Assembly (NCBI GenBank): GCA_014803985.1
Contig: JAAVAO010000042.1
Span: 9,468-73,467, forward strand
From: Treponema sp.
GTDB lineage: Bacteria; Spirochaetota; Spirochaetia; Treponematales; Treponemataceae
Direction of reading: 5' to 3'
Length of the DNA: 64,000 nucleotides
The notes under the pieces were generated by a model. That model was given only the letters and a program-made list of their open reading frames with translations, searched no databases and was not told where the DNA came from. Positions 55,523-64,000 of the stretch are shown piece by piece. Made by a program: the position numbers and the translations under genes. Position 1 is the stretch's first letter. Every line of letters starts with the position of its first letter.

Positions 55523-56281
55523 TTATAGCACGGCTTTTAAAAACTTTTGAAGTCTTTCAGTCTTTGGAGCGGAGAAAATTTGTTCAGGAGAGCCCTCTTC
55601 CATAATAATTCCGTCTTCCATAAAAACAACTCTGTCAGCAACCTCACGTGCAAATCCCATCTCGTGCGTCACCACAACCATAGTCATTCCATCCTGAGCG
55701 AGTTTTTTCATAACGGAAAGAACTTCTCCCACTAACTCTGGATCAAGAGCGCTTGTCGGTTCGTCAAAAAGCATAATTGTAGGATTCATAGCCAAAGCAC
55801 GAGCAATCGCGACTCGCTGCTGTTGACCGCCAGAAAGTTTGAGCGGATATTCATTCACTTTATCACCAAGACCAACAGCGGTAAGAAGCTCTATTCCGCG
55901 AGCGGCAGCCTCTTCCTTTGATTTTTTTCGCACATTCATTGGTGCAATCATAGTGTTTTCAAGCGCAGTTTTATGCGGAAAAAGATTAAAACGCTGAAAA
56001 ACCATTCCAACGTCAAGCAAAATCTCGCGCCGCTCTTTTGAAGAAATATGAAGTTTTCTCTCTCCATTTTCTTTGTGAGCCAAAAGTTTTTCCTCAATAT
56101 AGATTTTTCCGTGGTCAATATGCTCAAGATGATTTAAAGTTCTCAAAAAGGTGGACTTACCCGCTCCGCTCGGTCCGATTATACAAACAACTTCCTTTTC
56201 CTCAACAGAAAGGGAGACTCCTTTTAAAACATTCAGTTTTCCGAATGAATTTTTGACATCTTCAGTTCTAATCATACTCAT
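55523..56281 (-). CDS. Polar amino-acid ABC transporter, ATP-binding protein
   Basis: A 252-residue ATPase of the GlnQ/HisP type. Walker [10 protein letters not shown] near residue 37, signature [15 protein letters not shown], Walker [14 protein letters not shown], switch [15 protein letters not shown]. It powers uptake with the permease gene directly upstream, 17 bp away. GAGGTG precedes the ATG. Substrate cannot be assigned more precisely than polar amino acid. Confidence 0.93.
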   Translation of the reverse strand: MSMIRTEDVKNSFGKLNVLKGVSLSVEEKEVVCIIGPSGAGKSTFLRTLNHLEHIDHGKIYIEEKLLAHKENGERKLHISSKERREILLDVGMVFQRFNLFPHKTALENTMIAPMNVRKKSKEEAAARGIELLTAVGLGDKVNEYPLKLSGGQQQRVAIARALAMNPTIMLFDEPTSALDPELVGEVLSVMKKLAQDGMTMVVVTHEMGFAREVADRVVFMEDGIIMEEGSPEQIFSAPKTERLQKFLKAVL

Positions 56282-56297
56282 AAAACACCTCGCCTAC

Positions 56298-56948
56298 TCA
56301 TTCATAAACGGAATGCTTCTTTTCCATAAGATGGAACACAAGAGTAAAAATAGCAGTGATAATCAAATAGAGAATCATAGCGGGAATATAGACAAGAGAA
56401 CTCGCTGTTGACGACTGAATGCTTCGTGTAACTTTCGTTATATCGGCAAGCGCAATCAATGAAACCAAGGAGGCATCCTTTAATATCATAATAAATTCGT
56501 TTCCAACTGGAGGAATCAAGCGACGAATTGACTGGGGAATAATTATCAAGCGCATTGTTTGAAAATAACTCATTCCCAACGCCTTGCTCGCCTCAAACTG
56601 CCCCTTGTCAATGGATTGCAGCGCCGCACGGATTATTTCCGTTAAATATGCCGCAGTGTTAAGCGAAAAAGCAATCCACGCCGCAAAAAATCTGTTGTTT
56701 ATTGTGAGGGAGCGGCTTATCATTGGAAGACCAAAATACACAAAATATAATTGCATTAAAAGCGGCGTACCCCGAAAGAAAAACACATAGGAGCGGCAAA
56801 GAAACGCAAGAAATTTGGACTTCGATAATTCACCAAATGCAAGAAACAAACTGATCACCAACCCCGCCGAAACGGAGCATAGCGTCAATAAAATCGTGAT
56901 TTTTGCTCCGCCCAAAAGTTGTGGAATCCAACTCAAAATTTTTTGCAT
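56298..56948 (-). CDS. Polar amino-acid ABC transporter, permease
   Basis: A 216-residue HisMQ-type permease with five hydrophobic segments. The family stretch AAYLTEIIRAALQSIDKGQFEASKALGMSYFQTMRLIIIPQ (positions about 99-140) includes the EAA loop. Single permease genes of this type usually form homodimers. The binding protein gene lies about 115 bp upstream, giving the order SBP, permease, ATPase. Confidence 0.92.
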   Translation of the reverse strand: MQKILSWIPQLLGGAKITILLTLCSVSAGLVISLFLAFGELSKSKFLAFLCRSYVFFFRGTPLLMQLYFVYFGLPMISRSLTINNRFFAAWIAFSLNTAAYLTEIIRAALQSIDKGQFEASKALGMSYFQTMRLIIIPQSIRRLIPPVGNEFIMILKDASLVSLIALADITKVTRSIQSSTASSLVYIPAMILYLIITAIFTLVFHLMEKKHSVYE

Positions 56949-57063
56949 TTTTCCCGCCTATGCATTTTATTAGGATAGTATTTTTTCAACAACACACAAT
57001 TCAAAGCAATCCACAGTGCATAGTAGATTGCTTCGTTTGTATGAAAACACAGTGTGCGTTATT

Positions 57064-57867
57064 TTATTCGTTTATTGAATCGGATAAATCCATTCCAAAA
57101 ACCTTCATATACAATTCAGAAAGGCTTCCATCGTTTTTCATATCCGTGAGAACAGCATTAAGTTTTTCAAGCAAGACTGTATTTCCTTTCTTCACACAAA
57201 TTCCAAAATATTCATCTGGCTCTCCCGCCCAAACCTGTTTGAATTCAGAATTTTCAGCAGTAAGATAACTCACCGCAACAAGGCTGTCGGAAATAACAAC
57301 ATCAATTCGACCGAATTTCAAGTCGTCATAGGCATTCAAAACTTTATCATATTCACAGGCAACATATTCAAATCCAAGTTCAGCCGCATGTTTTTTAATG
57401 TAAAAGTCGCTGGTAGTTTCCGCCTGATAGCCAACTTGAAGCCCCGCAACATCTTCTAACGACGAAATGTCAAGCGTCGAATCTTTTCTAACAATCAAAG
57501 CCTGTCCATTTCCAATATAACTTTGAGTAAAATCGTAGTTTTCAAGTCTTTCAGGCGTAATTGTAGCAGCGGACATAACTGCATCATAGCGGTCAATTTT
57601 CAATCCGTCAAAAATTCCGTCCCACGCTGTATCAATGATAGTACATTCAAGCCCAAGTCTTTTTGCAACTTCACGAGCCAAATCCATATCAAGACCGATA
57701 GGAGTCGTTCCATCCTCATCATAATACTCAAAGGGAGGATAGCCAATTTCAGATCCAACACTGAATTTTCCTTTTTCAACCGTAAACTCACCTTTCTCTA
57801 GTTTTTTTGAGCAAGAAGACAACAAAACCGCAACAATTGCAAGCGAAGCAAGAAGAATTTTTTTCAT
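57064..57867 (-). CDS. Amino-acid-binding lipoprotein of an ABC importer
   Basis: A 267-residue periplasmic-binding protein, family 3. The signal peptide ends LLSSC, a lipobox. Mature sequence has GYPPFEYYDEDG, GLDMDLAREVAKRLG, WDGIFDGLKIDRYDAVMSAATITPERLENYDFT (by segment), the usual ligand-site regions with Arg and Asp. First gene of the importer operon. Confidence 0.93.
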   Translation of the reverse strand: MKKILLASLAIVAVLLSSCSKKLEKGEFTVEKGKFSVGSEIGYPPFEYYDEDGTTPIGLDMDLAREVAKRLGLECTIIDTAWDGIFDGLKIDRYDAVMSAATITPERLENYDFTQSYIGNGQALIVRKDSTLDISSLEDVAGLQVGYQAETTSDFYIKKHAAELGFEYVACEYDKVLNAYDDLKFGRIDVVISDSLVAVSYLTAENSEFKQVWAGEPDEYFGICVKKGNTVLLEKLNAVLTDMKNDGSLSELYMKVFGMDLSDSINE

Positions 57868-58270
57868 TATATGACCTCTATATATAGATTTTTGTTAACT
57901 ATAAAATTTTTAAGGCTCTGTGTCAATATTAGGAGAGGACATTGAAAGCACACACAAAAGGCAACCACCACTTTCAAAATCATTACCCTGTTGAAATGAG
58001 CTTTTTCTATTACTGGGGCAGTTCGTTGCTTTGCAACAACTCTCCAGCCAGTTTTGATAGCGGTAGCATACAAAACGAGGCAAGCAGGGCTTTGCCGTGA
58101 GACTGGAAGTAGAGGCGTAATTAAGATCAAAAGAAATACCTCTTCCGCCGTTTATCCTCGCAATGACAACCCCCCTAGCCAGTTTTGCGTAAAGCCGAGC
58201 AGTGCGAGGTAGCAAAACTGGAGGCGGAAGTCGAGAGATAAAAATTGAAAAAGAAATGAATCTTCCGCCC
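57868..58270. repeat. Gap packed with two family A hairpin repeats
   Basis: No gene. At 58100-58149 a copy runs CTGGAAGTAGAGG to CTTCCGCC. At 58179-58269 a full copy has CCAGTTTTGC pairing with GCAAAACTGG (58212-58221) and GGCGGAAG (58223-58230) pairing with CTTCCGCC (58262-58269), ending right at the lepA stop codon. On the minus strand this could terminate lepA. Confidence 0.65.
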
Positions 58271-60070
58271 CTATTCCTCCCGTTCCTTAAGCACGGCGAG
58301 AAATGCAGATTGGGGGAGTTCCACCTCTCCAAACATTTTCATCCGTTTTTTGCCTTCCTTTTGTTTTTCCAAAAGTTTTCTCTTTCGGGTGATGTCGCCA
58401 CCATAACACTTCGCCAAAACATCCTTTCTAAACGCACTCACCGTTTCACGCGCAATAATCTGCCCTCCGATCGCGCCTTGAATTGCAACCTTGAACTGCT
58501 GATGGCTTATTTCATCCTTTAATCGTTCACATACTTTTCGCGCACGGTCAACCGCATTTTCCTTGAACGCCAAAAAGCTCAATGCATCAACTGGTTTTGA
58601 ATTCAGCAAAATATCAACTTTTACTAACTGCGTGGGTCTATATCCAATCACCTCGTAATCCAAAGACGCATAACCACGACTGTAACTTTTCAACTTGTCA
58701 TAAAAATCAAAAAGCACTTCAGAAAGCGGCATCTCATAAATGAGTTCAACTCGTTTTTCATCAAGATACGTCATATTCGTTTGCTCGCCCCGCTTCGTCT
58801 TGCAAAGCTCCATCAAAGAACCAAGATATGTTGCAGGGGTAATAATGCTCGCCTTGATATACGGCTCTTCAGCGGACTGCAGCCGCCCCTGTGGATATTC
58901 AGAAGGATTGTCCACAAAAATATCGCTTCCATCAGTCAAGCGAACCTTATAGCGAACAGACGGGGCGGTGAAAATAATCGCCTGGTCATAATCGCGTTCA
59001 AGACGCTCCTGCACAATTTCCAAATGCAAAAGCCCCAAAAATCCACATCTAAAGCCATTTCCAAGCGCAATGGAATTGTCCTTTTCATACACAAGGCTCG
59101 CATCGTTCAATTTCAGTTTTTCAAGGCTTGCCTTTAATTCGTCATACTCATTTGAATCCATAGGATATATAGATGAATAGACAACTGGCTTCACATCCTT
59201 AAAGCCTGCAAGCGGAGAATCCGCCGCTTTCTCCGCTAACGTTACCGTATCGCCAACACGAACATCACTAACCGTCTTTATTCCTGCAATTATATAGCCA
59301 ACATCACCAGCACAAAGAAAATCCACCGGTTCATAGTCAATCTTAAAAATGCCAACCTGTTCCGCCTTGTATGAAGAACCGTTGCTCATCATCAAAATTG
59401 TATCGCCTGCCTTTATTTTTCCATTTTTCACTCGAACATGAACAATAACTCCGCGGTAAGGGTCGTAATGGCAGTCAAATATCAACGCTTGAAGCGGTGC
59501 ATTCTCATCTCCCTGCGGGGCTGGAAAATAATTTACAATCGCCTCAAAGAGTGCGTCAATGCCCTCCCCCGTTTTTGCAGAAACAAGCTGCGTCTGGCTG
59601 TCGTCAAGCCCCAACTCCTTGTCAATTTGAGTGCGCACAGACGGAATATCAGCGGACGGAAGATCAATTTTATTTATGACAGGCACAATCGTTAAATCTT
59701 GCTCCAAAGCCATATACATATTGCTGACCGTTTGGCTTTCAACCCCCTGGCTTGCGTCTATCAAAAGCAACGCCCCTTCGCAAGAGGCAATCGCCCGGCT
59801 AACCTCGTAAGAAAAGTCAACATGTCCTGGCGTGTCAACAAAATTCAATTCATAATCATTCCCATCGCTCGCATGATACGGAATTGTTACCGCCTGACTT
59901 TTTATAGTGATACCCCGCTCCCGCTCAATATCCATATTGTCAAGAATTTGATTCTTCATTTTTCGTTCATCAATAATCTTTGACTTTTGAATCAATCTAT
60001 CGGATAAAGTTGACTTTCCGTGATCTATGTGTGCAACAATACAAAAATTGCGTTTAAATTTCATTTCCAT
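58271..60070 (-). CDS. lepA: Elongation factor 4 (LepA)
   Basis: A 599-residue translational GTPase that back-translocates or remodels ribosomes. G1 is AHIDHGKST (about 11-19), G3 DTPGHVDF, G4 NKIDLPSAD. The C-terminal LepA-specific region includes GYRPTQLVKVDILLNSKPVDALSFL (segment near 490-515), and KRKLLEKQKEGKKRMK near the end. Length matches the family. The family A hairpin lies immediately downstream. Confidence 0.96.
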   Translation of the reverse strand: MEMKFKRNFCIVAHIDHGKSTLSDRLIQKSKIIDERKMKNQILDNMDIERERGITIKSQAVTIPYHASDGNDYELNFVDTPGHVDFSYEVSRAIASCEGALLLIDASQGVESQTVSNMYMALEQDLTIVPVINKIDLPSADIPSVRTQIDKELGLDDSQTQLVSAKTGEGIDALFEAIVNYFPAPQGDENAPLQALIFDCHYDPYRGVIVHVRVKNGKIKAGDTILMMSNGSSYKAEQVGIFKIDYEPVDFLCAGDVGYIIAGIKTVSDVRVGDTVTLAEKAADSPLAGFKDVKPVVYSSIYPMDSNEYDELKASLEKLKLNDASLVYEKDNSIALGNGFRCGFLGLLHLEIVQERLERDYDQAIIFTAPSVRYKVRLTDGSDIFVDNPSEYPQGRLQSAEEPYIKASIITPATYLGSLMELCKTKRGEQTNMTYLDEKRVELIYEMPLSEVLFDFYDKLKSYSRGYASLDYEVIGYRPTQLVKVDILLNSKPVDALSFLAFKENAVDRARKVCERLKDEISHQQFKVAIQGAIGGQIIARETVSAFRKDVLAKCYGGDITRKRKLLEKQKEGKKRMKMFGEVELPQSAFLAVLKEREE

Positions 60071-60152
60071 AATTTATCCCCCATAAGAAAACGTGTCGAA
60101 ATAAAGAACAGACGCATTTTTTCAGCTGTCTTCATCGTACAATATCTATGAA

Positions 60153-61838
60153 TCAAAAATAATAGGGACTGTCTAACTGCGAGCCAATGCCCATCGTTAT
60201 ATCAAGATACCCTTTTTTTCTTCTCCGTGTGCTCAAACCCACTGAAATTATGCTTTTTTCATCATTAAACTTAACCTCAAGTATATTCACTGGATCTGTC
60301 ACTGAAAAACCAGACTCATCCGCAATCGAGCCTTTGATAATTTCAGTTATCACATATTTTCTAGAAAACGTTGTTGAAGCATTCGCAAGAGCCATTCCAA
60401 ACAGCGGAATAAAGGAATTATTCAACAGATCGTGTGTATACATTTCATATCCGGGATACTCAGGTCTTTCGTCAAGATAGACAAGGCATTTTTTGTCCTC
60501 TCCGTCACGCACATAGTTCAGCGTCAAAAGATTTTCGGGAATAAAACCACGCATAATATTCTGCATATCCTCAAGATTTCTCACCTTTCTTCCGTTCGCA
60601 AAGGTAATCACATCTCCTTTTTCAAGTCCTGAACGACTGGCAACTCCACCAGGCATAACATATTGAATTTCAAGCCCTGTTTCTGCAAGCCCCTCACGCA
60701 TTGTGTGACCATACGCCCCAATCCATGTATGAAGCCTTTTTCCCCCGCTATACAAATACGGCAAGTCCTGTCGCAAATATTCAACGGGAATTGCAAAATT
60801 AAGCCCCTGATACTGCAAAATTCCAGCAAACACAATCGCCTGCACCCTCAACTGACTATCGATGCAAGGTCCGCCTGAATTTCCCGAATTAACCGCAGCA
60901 TCTATTTGAAGAACGCTCCCCGTTGTAAACAGCTTTCTGTCAACATTTGAAACAATTCCTGTAGTCACCGTGCCATGAAAGCCCAACGGAGTTCCAATGC
61001 AACTGACTTTCTCTCCAATTTGCAATTCAGAACTAGACCCCAAAGCCAAAATGAACGGAGGATCAACTTCCGTCTTTAAAAGCGCGAGATCAATCACCGC
61101 ATCATAGCCAACAACTTTCGCAGGAATTCTCGTTTCAGAATCCCGGTTTAACTTTATAAAAAGACGCGTATACCCCTCTCTTTTTGGATCAACCAAATCA
61201 TTTATCACATGATGGTTTGTCACAATATATCCGCGCTTGTCTATAAAAAAGCCGGAGCCTATCACCCTATCTGCATACCCTGCTCCATGCTCTATTTTAA
61301 TCCCCTTGTCAACCCAAATCGTAACAGTTGCATCCACGCATTCCGCCATAGTCTTTGGAAGAAGCCGCCTATTCTCCTCGTCCAAATAAAGTCCCGGAAC
61401 ATTGGCATAAAAGCCAGTGCGTATTTTGTTTTCAATATCAGGAAATTTCTCATCGGGGCTAAACGTCTTTAGAGAATAGAAATACTTTAGGCTTGAAGCA
61501 TAATCGTTTTTTTCAAGCGATTCATGTAAAAGCGAAGCAAGATTCTCCTTGTATTCTGAAACAATTTCCTTGTCGTCAAGAATATTCGCCCTCCACAGAG
61601 CCTGCACAGGAAACTCCTCCTTCAACTGTGCAATTCGTTTTATTTCGTTATTTTTCACATCATCTTCTGTATAATCGGGAGTCGTAAAAATCTCTTTTGG
61701 TTGCTTCAATGACGAACAGGAAACAATCGCAGACAAAAAAATAACGCTCCATAACAAAATGAAGAGCATACCTTTTTTCTTACAATGAGCGGTCACTTCA
61801 CCCATCACGTTACTTTTTCTCACTCTCACTTCACTCAT
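60153..61838 (-). CDS. Trypsin-like serine protease lipoprotein with PDZ domain (HtrA/DegP-like)
   Basis: A protein of about 561 residues. A lipobox (FLSAIVSC) follows a basic n-region (HCKKKG). The protease domain shows VTNHHVINDL (His), DLALLKTEV (Asp) and NSGNSGGPCID (catalytic Ser). A PDZ domain follows (LEIQYVMPGGVASRSGLEKGDVITFANG). It is likely anchored to the membrane and degrades or refolds damaged envelope proteins. The start is uncertain: ATG at 61838 overlaps the upstream stop (ATGAGTGA); ATG at 61805 also keeps the signal peptide. An extra C-terminal segment of about 110 residues may be a second, degenerate PDZ. Confidence 0.87.
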   Translation of the reverse strand: MSEVRVRKSNVMGEVTAHCKKKGMLFILLWSVIFLSAIVSCSSLKQPKEIFTTPDYTEDDVKNNEIKRIAQLKEEFPVQALWRANILDDKEIVSEYKENLASLLHESLEKNDYASSLKYFYSLKTFSPDEKFPDIENKIRTGFYANVPGLYLDEENRRLLPKTMAECVDATVTIWVDKGIKIEHGAGYADRVIGSGFFIDKRGYIVTNHHVINDLVDPKREGYTRLFIKLNRDSETRIPAKVVGYDAVIDLALLKTEVDPPFILALGSSSELQIGEKVSCIGTPLGFHGTVTTGIVSNVDRKLFTTGSVLQIDAAVNSGNSGGPCIDSQLRVQAIVFAGILQYQGLNFAIPVEYLRQDLPYLYSGGKRLHTWIGAYGHTMREGLAETGLEIQYVMPGGVASRSGLEKGDVITFANGRKVRNLEDMQNIMRGFIPENLLTLNYVRDGEDKKCLVYLDERPEYPGYEMYTHDLLNNSFIPLFGMALANASTTFSRKYVITEIIKGSIADESGFSVTDPVNILEVKFNDEKSIISVGLSTRRRKKGYLDITMGIGSQLDSPYYF

Positions 61839-64000
61839 CCCCAACGGTGTCATCACTATTGTCAATAGGAATAATCCAAGAAAAAATATTCTCTCCAATT
61901 TTTATCACAGTCATCTGTTTTCCTTCAGTCTCTAATATCACAGAAATTCCCTGCTGCATATTTTTATCAAAGTGAGAAAGCACATAAGATTCATCATCAA
62001 AAGACCCTCTCGTTCCTATCCAATAAAATGACGCGCTCTCCCCTTTTGTTACAGAAAATTCTTGATTTTCAGTTTCAACTTTTATCGGCACACTATTATA
62101 CTGTGTAATCGTTACAAGAGTCTGATCCAAATTGAAATAAAACTGCGTTTCTTCTACGATAGAATCATTGCTGTCAATCCGTGGATACTTTTTATAGCGC
62201 AAATTCCACTTTCCATCATTATTAAAATCCCATGACGTAATTTTTCCGCCGTCAGGCAGATATTCCTCTATAAAATCAGGAACTGTATCTCCGTTTCTAT
62301 CAACCTGAATTTCCCGCACATATACGCCGCTGCCAAAAGCGGGCAGTCCAAAGATATTTGTCATAACTTGATTTTGTTCGCTTGAATTTATATTCATCGC
62401 ATTTTTTTTGTCATATCCCATAAATTCCGTTGTTTCATAGATGCCGTCCCCTGTATTGTCAACAAATCTCGCACGCGGAAATCCATTTTCAAATTCCGTA
62501 TACGCATATCGTCGTCCGTCAGCAAAATATTCCGCAAAAACGGGAAGTCCGTCAAGAACAGAAAACTGTATGCTCGCTCCATACTTTTCATCAGAAGGCA
62601 TCTCATAGCCAGAGCAAAACTGCAAGAGCATAGCCCCGTCAAATTCCTCCCGCTGAAAAATCGGAGACACAATAAAAAAATCATAGTCAAAAAGAGATGT
62701 TATTATATCCACTGTTTCAATTCGACACGGAGACCAATAGAACGAACGATCGGGAAACATAAACTTCACCCTGCGACTTTCGTCATCTGCAAAAACATAC
62801 TCCGCAAGAACAATTTCAGGATAATTCCCGTAAGTTAAAAGCACATTTCCCGCCGTAATCTTTATTTCCGTTGGATTTCCGAAATCGCACTTTCCAGTCC
62901 ACTCAAAAATTCCATCATTCGTTTCATCCCAAGAAAACAAGGCAGGTCTGCCCCGCTCATACTGTATATGAAGCTCATTTTCGCCATCGCTGTTTGTGTC
63001 AATCAAAAGCTCCCCTGAAAAAGACGACAAGTGCTCCTTTACCGATGCAATAGAAACGCTGTCAGTTATAAAAGGCAACATTTGCACAAGGTCAGCCAAA
63101 GAAACAGATTTTTCGAAGAATGCACAAAAATAATCCCATGCCTCCTGCTCGTTCATCAGCCCCACAGCAAGAGCGATATGCGCATACAGAGGATGCACCA
63201 TACCACGCGATGCAAACGCCTGAAGCATGCGAACCTGTGTTTCTCCATCCGCAAAAAGACAGGCATACATTTCTAACTCCACATCGGAAGAACTATATTC
63301 AGGCATTCTCGAAACAAAGGAATCTGAGAGCTGCAAGGCAAGCGGTGAAAGCGTTTCCCGATTCACAACAGGCTTTTTCAAGTCGGCATAATCCCCCAAA
63401 AGATAGGAAGAAGAAAATGCAGATGCCCGCAATAGATCGTATTCTCTTTTAAAAAACAAACGAGGAAAACGGGTGTCATCAAAATAAATTTTTCTCGCAT
63501 CATCAATTCTTTTGCGCGCTAATTCAATATTTTTTTCATCGCCAAGTCCATAATAGGATTTTGCGCGTGTAAATTCAGCATCAGCGGAATAAATCTTAGG
63601 CTCTGCATCAAGAACGGCAATTGCCTCTTCGCATTTTCCCGTATCACACAAAATGGAGGCATATAGGATTCTCGCAGGATTTTGGTTGTAGTCAACCCAT
63701 CCGCCGCTGTTCAATGCCCGAACGACAAACGGAAGAATTTCCGCATTCGCCGCCCCCAAAGCACTTTTTGAAGCGGCATTTATATACCACAAATCGCTAA
63801 TGGTGTCATCATAAGCCAAACCCAATGCACTTTGGGAAATCGCCTCATTATAATTCTTTGAAAAAAAATAGCCTTCTGCAACCTTTAAATATTTAACGGC
63901 GGTTTTTCTGTCGTTATGCTCCTCTGCGGAAGAATCGGAAGGAAGAGCAAAGAGTCCTGCCGAAAAAAATGTCAAAAATAGACAACAAACAAAAAATCCC
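61831..64000 (-). CDS. Large exported TPR protein, 5' end beyond the window
   Basis: The frame stays open to the right edge, where it reads a hydrophobic signal-like run (FFVCCLFLTFFSAGLFALP); the start codon is outside. About residues 25-200 are TPR-like (YLKVAEGYFFSKNYNEAISQSALGLAY, RILYASILCDTGKCEEAIAVL). The long C-terminal half has repeated acidic beta motifs with DxNxDG-like turns (DTNSDGENELHI, DRNGDTVPDF, DFNNDGKWNL), as in calcium-binding or EF-hand-like repeat proteins. Overlaps the protease gene start. No named family; probable envelope protein. Confidence 0.75.
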   Translation of the reverse strand, partial: GFFVCCLFLTFFSAGLFALPSDSSAEEHNDRKTAVKYLKVAEGYFFSKNYNEAISQSALGLAYDDTISDLWYINAASKSALGAANAEILPFVVRALNSGGWVDYNQNPARILYASILCDTGKCEEAIAVLDAEPKIYSADAEFTRAKSYYGLGDEKNIELARKRIDDARKIYFDDTRFPRLFFKREYDLLRASAFSSSYLLGDYADLKKPVVNRETLSPLALQLSDSFVSRMPEYSSSDVELEMYACLFADGETQVRMLQAFASRGMVHPLYAHIALAVGLMNEQEAWDYFCAFFEKSVSLADLVQMLPFITDSVSIASVKEHLSSFSGELLIDTNSDGENELHIQYERGRPALFSWDETNDGIFEWTGKCDFGNPTEIKITAGNVLLTYGNYPEIVLAEYVFADDESRRVKFMFPDRSFYWSPCRIETVDIITSLFDYDFFIVSPIFQREEFDGAMLLQFCSGYEMPSDEKYGASIQFSVLDGLPVFAEYFADGRRYAYTEFENGFPRARFVDNTGDGIYETTEFMGYDKKNAMNINSSEQNQVMTNIFGLPAFGSGVYVREIQVDRNGDTVPDFIEEYLPDGGKITSWDFNNDGKWNLRYKKYPRIDSNDSIVEETQFYFNLDQTLVTITQYNSVPIKVETENQEFSVTKGESASFYWIGTRGSFDDESYVLSHFDKNMQQGISVILETEGKQMTVIKIGENIFSWIIPIDNSDDTVGDE

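Noticed and set aside
1..64000. tRNA or rRNA genes
   Set aside because: I looked in the intergenic gaps for cloverleaf arms and rRNA signatures and saw none. A covariance search would be decisive.

Overview
The window is about 64 kb of a moderately AT-rich chromosome that looks like Treponema (Spirochaetota), most likely a host-associated gut, rumen or oral species. The evidence is a cytidylate kinase fused to ribosomal protein S1, a threonyl-tRNA synthetase without the N-terminal TGS domain, many lipoproteins with relaxed spirochaete-type lipoboxes, BspA/TpLRR leucine-rich repeat proteins, a FliG paralogue, and poly-G tracts placed where slippage would switch surface lipoproteins. No tRNA, rRNA, CRISPR array, transposase or integrase was found.

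Layout. (1) 1-11.2 kb is an accessory island, all on the minus strand: a FliG-like protein, a family of cytoplasmic YD (RHS-like) repeat proteins (five intact, one truncated, one reduced to its last codons) and three BspA-like LRR proteins without signal peptides. It is bracketed by two identical 163-bp direct repeats, each able to fold into four successive hairpins. Inside it, the LRR block is itself flanked by a roughly 200-bp imperfect direct duplication of a YD-gene intergenic region. (2) 11.4-17.4 kb, plus strand: the spermidine/putrescine importer potABCD, thrS and a coupled small ORF. (3) 17.6-37.2 kb, minus strand, is housekeeping and envelope: a starch-binding-like lipoprotein with a G9 tract, a second lipoprotein, a YfgM-like TPR protein, a degenerate sigma-54-activator-like AAA+ protein, the cmk-rpsA fusion, an RsuA/RluB pseudouridine synthase, scpB, a Pmp-like phase-variable lipoprotein (G10 tract, out of frame here), scpA, folK, recA, three exported or TPR proteins and rpe. 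(4) 37.5-38.9 kb: an XRE regulator divergent from an LRR lipoprotein. (5) 39.4-43.8 kb, plus strand: recO, a pyrimidine-nucleoside phosphorylase gene and recJ. (6) 44-51.7 kb is accessory: a membrane protein, XRE regulators, a GC-rich acyltransferase, a broken RelBE/YafQ-type toxin-antitoxin pair, a VanZ-like protein, a small lipoprotein, and a compact GHKL ATPase / STAS-like / PIN nuclease operon. (7) 51.7-64 kb: a GH13 glycosidase, a one-TM protein, a polar amino-acid ABC importer, lepA, a trypsin/PDZ lipoprotein and a large exported TPR protein that runs off the end.

The most unusual parts are the repeat-protein island with its hairpin-rich boundary repeats, the ATPase/STAS/PIN triad (which reads like a partner-switch module controlling an RNase), and the two lipoproteins with poly-G tracts just after the signal peptide. 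Several dispersed hairpin-forming intergenic repeat families mark the edges of accessory segments. All functional calls come from reading motifs by eye; no database search was run.
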